Part shown: positions 1 through 12,298 of the stretch, piece after piece | How the letters are laid out: each line of letters starts with the position of its first letter | How positions within the stretch are numbered: position 1 is the first letter of the stretch | The notes under the pieces: generated by a model | Told to the model about the DNA's origin: nothing | What the model saw: the letters and a program-made list of their open reading frames with translations, nothing else | Database searches by the model: none | Assembly: GCF_002127325.2 (NCBI RefSeq) | Contig: NC_035448.2 | Span: forward strand, 115,365,151 to 115,429,150 | Direction: 5' to 3' | DNA: 64,000 nucleotides | DNA from: Helianthus annuus | Taxonomy: Eukaryota > Streptophyta > Magnoliopsida > Asterales > Asteraceae | Made by a program: the position numbers and the translations under genes

Positions 1-1150
1 TCTCAAGACCACGAAAAACAATACCAACTGGAAGAAGCGTTTCTTCTTTGTTAGGAGGGACTCTATCCCTGATGGGAAAGATCTCCCCATAAAGTGGACC
101 ACCCATGGTAGGATATAGGATCCTTATAGAAGGATGATAGGATAACCTTGTTTCTGTTGAGGATAACTGATCCTTTTCTGTTTTTTTTGTGCAGCTATTT
201 CAGTTTCTCACCTCATTAAGTCACCTGCAACACAAGAAAGGATCGCTGCCTTTTGGGACCTTGATCCTGCGGTTAGATCATTCCAGGCAAACACAAAGGA
301 TTCACAAGAAGTTTCCTCCAGTTCAGTCACCATGTCAAGTAAGTGTTTAAACTTATATGTAAGTAAATAAATTTAGATTAAGGATACTTATCTGTTATTT
401 GCCGTTTGTAGGTGCTAGAAAATCTTCGAAGTCAGCCTCCCGCTTCAGCGTTAGTGATCTTAATGCTGTCTCTGCCCGGTCCGGCAAGAAACGAGCTGCT
501 ACCATCCCTATCGTCCCAATTCCCAAGCCCGTCACCTCCAAGGGCAAGGGAGGAAAGAAGAGGAAGACCTCTGAGGCTGATGATCTTGAAGGCCTGCCCC
601 TCATCCGGCACCAATTCAAAGAGTACTTCTCTGATGTATAGATCCCTGTTCCTGGCTGGTTATCCTGCCCATATAAGGATAACGGATCCTGAATTCCACC
701 TTTCCTTTTTTGCAGAAATTTGCCGAGATCCAGATGCTCTTTGATGCATATTTTGAAGAGGCTGAGCAGAAGCATTTGGACTTCCAGAAGATCTTCCTGG
801 CTAAGGATCAAACCATCTCTACCCTCGAGAAGGAGCTCAACTTGGCAAAGAAGCAGGTGGTCATGGCCCACATCACTGCTGATCAGGAGAAGAATGAGGT
901 GATGGAGGTTGCTAAGATCTCTGCCGCCATTACTATGTACAAGATCAAACTGCAGATGGCCAAGGAGGCTGAGGATCCTGACTTCGACAGGACTGCCTGG
1001 GACCAAGAAGGCTGGAAGGCCAAGCTAGCTGAGCTGGACGATGAGGAGGAGACTGAAGAGGTCCTGGCTATCGAGGCAAGTGGCAGTGGGGCGAAGGATC
1101 AGGGTGATGATGCAGAGGCTAGAGGTGATGGTGACGAAGTGAAGGTGTGA
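1..1150 (+). CDS. Tat-Z antisense gene, 5' partial (exons 1-4)
   Basis: This is a protein-coding gene on the strand opposite gag-pol. I read exons at 1-107 (partial), 195-338, 412-635 and 716-1150 (stop TGA). The introns of 87, 73 and 80 nt start with GT and end with pyrimidine-rich tracts and TTTGTGCAG, GTTTGTAG and TTTTTTGCAG. Phases 1, 1 and 0 equal those of the three other copies here, and exon 2 is 144 nt in all four. Exon 1 carries the end of the domain often annotated in plants as 'putative gypsy type transposon' (conserved NWKKRFFFVRRDSIP). Exon 3 is basic and has GKGGKKRKTSE, a possible nuclear localisation signal. Exon 4 is a likely coiled coil with an acidic tail. The function is unknown; related antisense ORFs are known in Tat elements. 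Confidence 0.75.
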
Positions 1151-1156
1151 GCTGCA

Positions 1157-1203
1157 AAAATGGGCGATGATGGATTTATCTAGACGCGGTTGGAGCCCAT
1201 TTT
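1157..1203 (+). other. Hairpin just after the antisense stop codon, Tat-Z
   Basis: AAAATGGGC (1157-1165) can pair with GCCCATTTT (1195-1203), seven bases after the antisense stop. The same hairpin, with a swapped base pair, follows the stop in Tat-A, Tat-B and Tat-D. The rest of the stretch to 1400 is non-coding 3' region rich in GGATCC. Confidence 0.55.
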
Positions 1204-1400
1204 TTATGGTTTATGATTTTTGTTTGTTGGTGTTTTGAACAATGGTTGGCCTGTAATCGAACAATAGTAATTAGGTTTAAGGATCACTGATCCTTCAGAC
1301 AATAGGTAGGATTACAAATGGTGGAGGGATCCTCTGTTTGGGGGATGAAGCCAATGTGATCCTGCCATTTCTCTTTATTCCTGCACTTAGAACTAGTTAA

Positions 1401-2144
1401 TGTTAGGGCTGGATTTTTATGACCTATGATCCTTACATGTGATCCTAACATGTGATCCTAACATGTGATCCTAACAAGTGATCCTTGTTTCTTTGGCAGA
1501 TAGTGATCCTCAGAGGAGCTCCAGGATCAGGATCACGGATCATTCCAAGGATCCTCATACTAACGACTGTTCTCTTTGGACTTAATATTATCTTGCAGGA
1601 ATTACGAGTTGGATCCGGTCTTAGCAACGTAAACAAGGAATCTATCACGCTAATCTCGCACATGCATAATCAAAGATGGACGTTATGACAAATATGGAAA
1701 CTCAGCACAATTCAAGGGCGATTATTTAGACTAAATTTACTTCTATTTCTAAAGGGGTAACGAGCTAGTAGTTAGGTGATTTGCCTAAAATAGAACCACA
1801 TACACTTGTATAAATGGTACTCTTGAGCATTCGCAAGAACACACACATTTCTCACACGCTTTAGCATACGATACTATAGTGATCCTTGTACCTAGCTCGT
1901 TACCATCCGAAGTTGTAACCATTATTTGTTATATTGAAGTTTGGTGATCGGTAGTTTCCATCACCCGAGGTTTTTTATGCCGGAGATCATTCATTGATCA
2001 AGGGCTTTTTCCTCGTATAAATCCTTGTGTCACTTGTGCATTTTACATTTGAGTGATCCTTCACTTTGTTCATCATACCAAGCATCATTCCCCGTTTACA
2101 TAAAGTTTGGTTGAATTATCTTTAAGTGATTTTTGACCAAAACA
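1401..2144 (+). repeat. Tat-A 5' LTR
   Basis: The LTR is 744 bp, from TGTTAGGGCTGG to GACCAAAACA, and is followed at once by the primer-binding site. A TATAAAT at 1809-1815 is a likely core promoter for the genomic RNA. It is 26 bp longer than the Tat-D LTRs (718 bp) because it has two extra 13-bp units of AACATGTGATCCT near 1435-1480. The Tat-A 3' LTR lacks these extra units. Confidence 0.9.
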
Positions 2145-2147
2145 GTT

Positions 2148-2164
2148 TGGCGCCCACCGTGGGC
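2148..2164 (+). other. Tat-A primer-binding site (one base short)
   Basis: TGGCGCCCACCGTGGGC follows the LTR. Tat-B and Tat-D have TGGCGCCCACCGTGGGGC, so one G is missing here, which may weaken tRNA priming. I did not establish which tRNA is the primer. Confidence 0.75.
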
Positions 2165-2715
2165 AATTGGTGCTTCATTCATAAGGAAATTTTTCTGTTG
2201 GTGATCATTCCGGAAGTGTTGCATGGCTTCGTCGTTGAAAAATACTTCCACAGCGATGTCTGCAGTCAATTCATCTAATGGCATTCCACCTTTGCCTCCA
2301 CCACCAGCCGGATCTCAGAAAAATGCTGAGAAGAGACCAACTCCTATCTTCTCTAAACCTTCATCTTCTGCTCTAACTTCTTCTGCTCCCAGTACTAGTG
2401 ATATATTTACTTTGATTTTGCAGATGAGGGATCGTATGCAGCAGCAGGATGAAACTAATGACAGGATCCTCAAGGAAATCGGAGATCTCAAAAGGCAAAA
2501 AAAAAACGGCAGAGGATCATTCCCCACTGATGCCCAAATCTTTGAATTTTGATACTCCGATGGTTACTTCACAGCCATCAGAGGCCCCAGACGTTCAACA
2601 TATGGGTGGATTAAGAGGAGTGCATTTCGGCCCAACAGTAGTGACTCAGGCATCAGGATCATATTTCCAACCGGCAGGATCCTATACTCAGCATATGGGA
2701 TCCTTCATGAACTCA

Positions 2716-2931
2716 GGATCCTCCTTCGTTCCAGGATTATCCCAGGTTCAAGGATCCTCCTTCGTTCCAGGATCATCCCAGGTTGAAGGATCCTCCTTCG
2801 TTCCAGGATTATCCCAGGTTCAAGGATCCTCCTTCGTTCCAGGATTATCCCAGGTTCAAGGATCCTCCTTCGTTCCAGGATTATCCCAGGTTCAAGGATC
2901 CTCCTTAGTTCCAGGATCATCCCATATTCAG
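2716..2931 (+). repeat. 36-bp minisatellite inside gag, about six units
   Basis: The units encode GSSFVPG(L/S)SQVQ and each begins with GGATCC. Tat-B has about three units and Tat-D eight at the same place, so copy number changes within the family without breaking the frame. Confidence 0.85.
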
Positions 2932-4063
2932 GGATCCCTTCAGATACCAGGATCCTTGAAGAATTTGCAAACAGGAAGTCCAGATGTCCATCAAGGAGAT
3001 TTTATTCCGATGCAGTCCATTGCTTCCACTGGTCCATCCATCATCCCAGAATCCCAGTAATATGGATTCACATCCAATGTTCCTAACTTGAACCCGATGG
3101 GAGGTAATACTTTTAATAATTCTCTTACCACTAACCATGGATTCATGCAGGATACAGGTATCAATCATGCTATGGCCAGAGAACTACAAAAACTGAAGGA
3201 TATGATATCAAGTGTTCCAGGGATAGTCAAACCTATCCCGGAGATTGCAGATGGAAGCCATAAGGTATCTAGTTTTGCACCACCAATTTGTGATGCTGAG
3301 ATACCCAAAAGATTCCATATCCCCACTATGAAGCTGTATGATGGTACAACGGATCCTGAGGAACACATAGCACAATACAGGGAGAGGATGGAGATCAATC
3401 CTATTCCAGAAAGGTTAAAGGAAGTATGCCTGTGCAAGGGAATTGGATCCACTCTTACTGGATCAGCTCTTAAATGGCTGCTAAGTCTTCCCCCTTACTC
3501 TATTACTTCGTTTGCTAATTTAGTTAACCTATTCAATAATCAATTTTCTTGTAGCAAAAAATTTGAACGATTGACTAGTGATTTATATAGGATAACTCAG
3601 GGTCATAATGAATCATTAAGGGATTATATAACCAAATTTAGTAAAGAATCCTTGGACATTCCTAACTTGGATGTGGCCACAGCTGTTGAGGCCTTCAAGA
3701 TGGGATTGCTTAAGGATTCATTGTTCTATGATGATCTTGTTATGACACCATGCAGGAACCTAGACGAAGTAAGAACTCGGGCACTCAGGTTCATACGGCT
3801 AGAGGATGACAAGAGGATCCAGGAGAGACAAGTAGGATCCTCAAAACAAGAAAAGCAAGGATCCTCTTTCAAAAGCAACAAATTCAAATCCTATAACAGA
3901 ACTGACAATCAGAATGTGCATGCTGTAGACCAAGAAGAGGATGATGAAGATTATCCTCCAATTTCTGAATATTGTTTTTCCGTTGATAATCATGAACTAA
4001 TCCTTGCAATGCAGAATCTAGGAGAAAAGGCCAGATGGCCCAGAAAAATGACAAAACAGCCGC

Positions 4064-4305
4064 AACTAAAGATAAATCAAAGTGGTGTGCATACCATGAA
4101 GATTTTGGGCATTTGACAGAGGAATGCATCGCATTACGAAAGGAAATTGGATATCTGCTGAGCAAGGGGCATTTGAAAGAATGAAACTAAAGATAAATCA
4201 AAGTGGTGTGCATACCATGAAGATTTTGGGCATTTGACAGAGGAATGCATCGCATTACGAAAGGAAATTGGATATCTGCTGAGCAAGGGGCATTTGAAAG
4301 AATTG
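4064..4305 (+). repeat. 121-bp tandem duplication in Tat-A gag
   Basis: AACTAAAGATAAATCAAAGT starts at 4064 and again at 4185, and the following sequence repeats as far as GGCATTTGAAAGAA. The length is not a multiple of three, so the zinc-binding region is duplicated out of frame. Tat-B and Tat-D have one copy. Confidence 0.9.
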
Positions 4306-4939
4306 TTGGGAAGAAAAAAGCAAAGGACTCAGGATCCTGAAAGGATCCCTGAGAAAGCTCCAGCTCCTCCGGAAGATGCACAAGTGATCAACTTAATTTC
4401 TGGAGGATCAGACATCTGTGGTACATCCTTCTCAGCAGCTAAAAGGCATGCAAAGGAAGCTAAAATGGATAACGGAGAAAGACCTATTCGAACATCGAGT
4501 GTCTCAGAAGGAAAAATCATAACCTTTGATGAGGATGATAGAATTAACATCCAGGATCCTCATCATGATAGTTTAGTTATTACTCTTTTTATTTCTAACC
4601 ATTTTGTCCGCAGGATCCTTATTGACGGTGGAAGCTCAGTAAACATTATCCAGCTTGATGTTCTGAAGAAAATGGGTATCCCTGAATCAGATATCACACC
4701 AAGATCCTCCGTGCTTGTAGGATTTAGTGGCGAAACTAAGAAAACCCTGGGGGACATCAAACTCCCAATTTATGTGGAAGGATTACATAATTATCAAAAG
4801 TTTTGTGTTATTGGCTGTTTGTCTTGCTGCAATGTTATCCTTGGCAGGCCCTGGATACACGATATGAAGGCAGTCCCATCCACCTACCATCAGTGTGTGA
4901 AGCTCCCTAGCCCATGGGGAATAATCAAGATCGATAGTG

Positions 4940-4944
4940 ATCAA
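4940..4944. other. Target-site duplication of Tat-B, left copy (ATCAA)
   Basis: ATCAA precedes the left LTR. The matching copy at 15676-15680 follows the right LTR, and the interrupted Tat-A reading frame resumes directly after it. Confidence 0.95.
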
Positions 4945-5673
4945 TGTTTTGGTCAAAAATCACACAAGGATAATGTAACCAAACTTTATGTAAACGGGGT
5001 ATGATGCTTGGTTAATTATGAAAGTAAAGGATCACTTCTGTGATAAAGATGCAAAGACACAATGATTTATACGAGGAAAAAGCCCTTGATCAGTATATGA
5101 TCTCCGGCATAAAAAACCTCGGGTGATGGCAACTACCGATCACCAAACTTCAATATAAGAACAAAATGGTTACAACTTCGGATGATAATGAGCTGAGTAC
5201 AAGGATCACTATTGTTTCGAGTGTCTAAGTGTGTGAGAGTTGCGTTGTATGTCGTGTCTCTTCTTCCAAATGATGGAGAGTGGTATTTATACAAGTGTAG
5301 GTGACCTATTTTAGGTAAAAGGACTAATTATCAGCTCATTACCCCTTTGGAAATAAAAGACAATCTAGCCTAAATTGCCGCCCATAAATCAAGCCATGTT
5401 TCCATATCCTGTGCAACGTCTATCTCCGATTAAGCTCTTGCCATAATTGTGAAGGCGCGTCCCTTGATCATGATGCTTAGAGCGTATCCTGCTAGATATT
5501 CCTGCAAAAATAACATTGCATTAAGCGAAGATGATCGTTAGTATGAGGATCCTATAATGTCCCATGATCCTGATCCTGAAGTCCTGCTGAGGATCACTGC
5601 CTGCCAAAGAAACAAGGATCACTGGTTAGGATCACGTGTAAGGATCACCTATAATAAAAATCCAGCCCTAACA
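4945..5673 (-). repeat. Tat-B 3' LTR
   Basis: The LTR is 729 bp. On the plus strand it reads from TGTTTTGGTC to AGCCCTAACA. The minus strand has TATAAATA at 5291-5284, a likely promoter. The ends match the Tat-A and Tat-D LTRs but the middle differs, so Tat-B is a separate LTR subfamily. Confidence 0.95.
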
Positions 5674-5686
5674 ATTGCCCCCAAAA
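5674..5686 (-). other. Tat-B polypurine tract
   Basis: On the minus strand TTTTGGGGGCAAT abuts the 3' LTR. The same tract precedes the 3' LTR in Tat-A and Tat-D. It is the expected primer for plus-strand DNA synthesis. Confidence 0.8.
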
Positions 5687-5830
5687 TATAAGGAGTTTAT
5701 TGTAAATTGACGAGTTATATTTTGTTTTGATCTTATCTCCAACGGGCAACTCCGAATAACTAGCCGTTAATATCGAACTAGCCGTTGCGATCATTACGTC
5801 ATAGATGTGACAATCCCTGCAAATCATGAT

Positions 5831-5838
5831 TATAAATA
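5831..5838 (+). promoter_or_regulatory. Likely TATA box of the Tat-B antisense gene
   Basis: TATAAATA lies about 144 bp before the antisense ATG at 5975, within ATCATGATTATAAATAG, which is kept in Tat-A and Tat-D. The stretch 5687-5974 holds this promoter and a leader and no other gene. Confidence 0.6.
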
Positions 5839-5974
5839 GGAGATAGGGTTAGGATCACTCTGCATTTAAATTCGAGATATCTTCCCTTTATAATCGCTAC
5901 CGAAGATTGATCAGGTATTCTCTTTTCTTCTCTTTTCATTCTTCCTTCTCTTGCTCTGTTTTTCTGCTGTGAGA

Positions 5975-7578
5975 ATGTTGCTACGAAACTCTCCCCATAA
6001 GGATCACGAGAAGAGCAGTCCCCTGAAAAGCCAAGGGATCATTAAGGATTCTCCTACGGAGAGATGTTGCTTTACCGATGCTCATGTAGATAGGATTCGT
6101 CATTGTTTCCCGGCGGATGCTGTTTTCAAATCCTTCACATCCACTGCTTTGAGTGACTTTGTTTCAGACACCTGGGTGATCTTTCCTGCAACTCCATTTA
6201 CCATAGGATATTCGTATCCTTTTCCGGCCTTCACCCAATCTTTCTTTTCTCTGACCGGCATATCTTATATCCAAGCTATGCTGATGATCTGGAGGGTCTT
6301 GTATACCTTCGAGAGGATCATCGAGCAGGAGGGGATTGATTTAGGGATGGCAGAGCTGGCCGCGCTTTATGATCTTACCACGTTTGGTTCTCATCGATAT
6401 TTGTTGAAACGGAAGGCCGGGGAGGATCACCCTGTTATGAAAGTTACCAAAAATGACGCAAATTGGAAGCGTCGTTTCTTCTTTGTGAGAAGGGATTCCC
6501 TCCCTAATGGGAATGATCTGCCCAAGGAGTGGGCCACTCATGGTAGGGTAGAGGATCCTCGAAGGATCACTATCAGTCTTGTCTCATATGATGAAGATCA
6601 CTTATGTCTTTTTTTCCTTTGTCTTTTGTGCAGCTATTTTCGTTGCTCACCTAAAATTGACCCCTGCTGCAAGAGAAAGAGTGTTAGCTTTTAAAAAGCT
6701 TGATCCTGAGATCAGAAGTTTTCAAGTCACCATCCAAGATTCTCAAGAAGTATCCTCCGCATCTGCCACAATGTCAAGTAAGTATCCTTACCAAAAAGTA
6801 AGTTCTATGCAAAAATATTAAATAAGTTAGGGGACTTATCTTGTTTTGATTGTGTAGGTGCTGGGAAATCTGCTAAGTCTGCCAAGTCTGCCTCCTTGTT
6901 TGGGATTGATGATCTTGCCAACGTCAAGTCTTCGAAGAAGAAGACTTCTGTTGCTAGTCCTTCTGCTTCAGCCCCTAAATTACCCATTAGGGGTAAGGGA
7001 AAGAAGAGGAAGGTTTCTGAGGATCTTCAAGGATTTCCCCTAATCCGCCAACAGTTTCTTGATTCTGTCAACGAGGTTAGGATCACTGCCCCTGTTGGTT
7101 ATCCTGATGGTTTTTGAGGATCACCCGTGTCTGACGTCATATCCTGTTGTTTTTGCAGAAACTTACTGAAATAGAATCTTATGTTAGCCACGTTGAAGAT
7201 CAGGATCGCCAGATTGCCGACCTTCAGCAGGTGGGTGTGCTGAAGGATCTCAAGATCGCTGATCTTGAGAAGGAGATCCGGGCTGTTAAGGATGAGGCTG
7301 TCAAAGCATTGATCAACTTTGATTATGAAAAGCATGACATTACTCAGGATGCTAAAGTCTCTGCCGCGATAGCTATGTACAAGATACAACTGCAGATGGC
7401 TACGGAGGCTCAGGATCCTTCCTTCGATAAGAGCACATGGGATATTGAAGGCTGGAAAGCAAGGCTGGCGGAACTGGAGGACGAGGATGAAGCCGAGGAT
7501 ATCCCAATGCTGGAGGGTGGTGATGCTGACAAGGATCAAGGCGGAGAAGCTGGTGGTGACGAAGCAGCGAAGGTGTAG
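5975..7578 (+). CDS. Tat-B antisense gene, four exons, intact
   Basis: Exons are 5975-6542, 6634-6777, 6858-7075 and 7159-7578 (568, 144, 218 and 420 nt), giving about 449 residues. The introns are 91, 80 and 83 nt; the donors are GTAGGG, GTAAGT and GTTAGG and the acceptors end TTTTGTGCAG, TTGTGTAG and TTTTTGCAG. Exon 1 (189 codons) holds the conserved plant 'putative gypsy type transposon' domain, with YSYPFPAFTQSFFSLTG and NWKRRFFFVRRDS. Exon 3 has KGKKRKVSE, which resembles a nuclear localisation signal. Exon 4 is heptad-like (VEDQDRQIADLQQVGVLKDL) and ends acidic. It opposes gag-pol and has its own TATA box. The spliced product is my inference from sites, phase and conservation. The function is unknown. 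Confidence 0.75.
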
Positions 7579-7586
7579 GCTGCATG

Positions 7587-7628
7587 ATTGGGCGATGATG
7601 GATATTGTTGACTAGGCCGGAGCCCAAT
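7587..7628 (+). other. Hairpin after the antisense stop codon, Tat-B
   Basis: ATTGGGC (7587-7593) pairs with GCCCAAT (7622-7628), followed by a run of T. The hairpin at this place is present in all four Tat copies, with a compensating change in Tat-Z. Confidence 0.55.
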
Positions 7629-7848
7629 TTTTTAGGTTTTGGTAGTGGTTTGTGGTAGTTGATGTTTGAAACAATCATGGTTTGTAATTTGGACAATAGT
7701 TTTTAGGGTTAGGGATCCTGGATCCTTTGAACAATAGGTAGGATTGCCAAAGGTGGAGGGATCCTCTGTTTGGGGGATGAAGCCTTTGTGATCCTGCCGC
7801 TTTTAATTTCCTGCACAATGCTAAGACCGCATAGACAATGGACACCCT

Positions 7849-7902
7849 TTGCCAACCCATGTGGACGGGCCACGTTTTGCTGGTAGAAATGTGGGTTGGC
7901 AA
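7849..7902 (+). other. Long inverted repeat in the antisense 3' region, Tat-B
   Basis: TTGCCAACCCA (7849-7859) pairs with TGGGTTGGCAA (7892-7902). An inner arm, CCACGTTT against AAATGTGG, fits only with a G-U pair on the antisense-gene strand. The same structure stands at 20188-20241 in Tat-A and, less perfect, at 56434-56487 in Tat-D. Confidence 0.55.
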
Positions 7903-8346
7903 TTTTGACAACTTTTTGAAAGGGTTAAAGATCCTTTTGTTTAATAATATAACTTTAATCTTTCTGGCTTATCTCGTGTTGTTATCCTTTGATTATCTTC
8001 TTATTTCTCAATTGTCTTTGTAGTATATTTATCAAGAGTTGAAAAATATGTTTAATAAATTTAGGATATGATCCTAGATCAAAATATCCTGACATTGAAA
8101 ATTCTCAAAGTACTTTAGTTCAAGGATCATAGGTTTGGTTGTCAAAGTATAAGGGTCGGTTAGGATAACGAGTATAATCAAAATAGTCAAGGATCATACC
8201 TGAGGATCCAAGTTAGGATCCTAACCTTCAATCGAGACAATCGTAGATAAAATTTTGATGGATAATAAGGATTAAGGATCCTTATGTGTTTTACCTTTGA
8301 CAATCCATAACTTGGGACTAAGCCAATGTAAAAAATAAATTAGTAG

Positions 8347-8482
8347 CTGGGGACATGCCCAAAGGATAACTGAGGATGATCCCGGAGGATCACTGGGGAC
8401 AAGCCCAAAGGATAACCGGGGACAAGCCCAAAGGATAACTGAGGATGATCCCGGAGGATCACTGGGGACAAGCCCAAAGGAT
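8347..8482. repeat. GGGACAAGCCC minisatellite, Tat-B
   Basis: About four units of roughly 23 bp (CTGGGGACAAGCCCAAAGGATAA) are mixed with a variant containing GATGATCCCGGAGGATCA. Homologous arrays of other lengths occur in Tat-A, Tat-Z and Tat-D between pol and the antisense gene. The rest of 7903-8992 is non-coding, rich in GGATCC and GGATCAC. Confidence 0.85.
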
Positions 8483-8530
8483 CGTATGTAAACTGGAGTA
8501 TGGCCCTTACTGGCGACTATCCAAACTTAG

Positions 8531-8573
8531 TGACATGAAAATGTCAAAACCTTAGCTAACGTGAAAACGTTAG
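8531..8573 (+). other. Twin hairpins with GAAA loops, Tat-B
   Basis: TGACAT-GAAA-ATGTCA (8531-8546) and CTAACGT-GAAA-ACGTTAG (8556-8573) stand side by side. On the antisense-gene strand both loops are GAAA, a GNRA tetraloop; on the genomic-RNA strand they are TTTC. Both hairpins are recognisable in Tat-A, Tat-Z and Tat-D. Confidence 0.6.
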
Positions 8574-8992
8574 AAACCTTAGGAACGGATGTATGGTACG
8601 TCTACCATTATACGGAGGATCCTAAATATAGCCAGTACGATGAGGTTGTCAGCCCCGGAAGTGGGTACTGGTCCCAAAGACGTGAACTATATCAGGATCA
8701 TCGTGCGCTGCTGGCGGAAACTGGGGATAATCCCAAGGATAACTGGGGTTGGACCCAAGGATCTGTGGCGCTTTTGAAGATCTTTGACGATATGCTGACG
8801 ATACCTGAACTATCATAACTCAAATGTTTCGTGAGTAGAGGATGAAGGATACATGATCCTTATCCTTAGGTAAAAAGTAAGAAAATGCAATAGTTTCTAG
8901 GATAAGCATATTACCAGAGTAAGGATCACTGATATCACCGGGATCCTTTAAGGATACTTCAATGTAAGGATCACATGCTTGAAGGATCATGT

Positions 8993-12298
<3,306 letters not shown>

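Larger units (their letters stand above)
1..1400 (-). mobile_element. Tat-Z, Ty3/gypsy Tat-lineage element, first visible part
   Basis: This is the 3' part of a minus-strand Tat retrotransposon cut by the window edge. It holds the antisense gene (plus strand) and the start of its 3' region. At 1401 the 5' LTR of Tat-A begins, and Tat-Z resumes near 23108 with the repeat region and integrase. The orientation follows from the antisense gene being on the plus strand and from the minus-strand integrase beyond Tat-A. It is the outermost, and so the oldest, insertion in the window. Its own LTRs are not visible. Confidence 0.85.
2223..4944 (+). pseudogene. gag: Tat-A gag-protease, broken (continues at 15681 beyond Tat-B)
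   Basis: The frame starts with MASSLKNTS, as in the other copies. It would encode Gag (capsid-like region around 3340-3660), a zinc-binding motif WCAYH...GH...EC and an aspartic protease with DGGSSVN near 4624-4645. It is inactivated several times. There is a frameshift in a run of A at about 2498-2507, a stop TAA at 3058-3060 (CAA in the relatives), a one-base loss near 4045, and a 121-bp tandem duplication from 4064. Tat-B then interrupts it after base 4944, and the last codons (QEAKD...REQ) lie at 15681-15740. It has six copies of a 12-residue GSSFVPGSSQVQ-like repeat. Confidence 0.9.

Noticed and set aside
395..1006. 203-residue ORF on the minus strand
   Set aside because: It is the reverse shadow of exons 3 and 4 of the Tat-Z antisense gene, and the spliced plus-strand reading is supported by three other copies.
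2705..2920. Repetitive minus-strand ORF (ILERRRILEPGI pattern), also at 61141-61428
   Set aside because: It is a shadow of the gag minisatellite; an in-frame 36-bp repeat is open on the other strand by chance.
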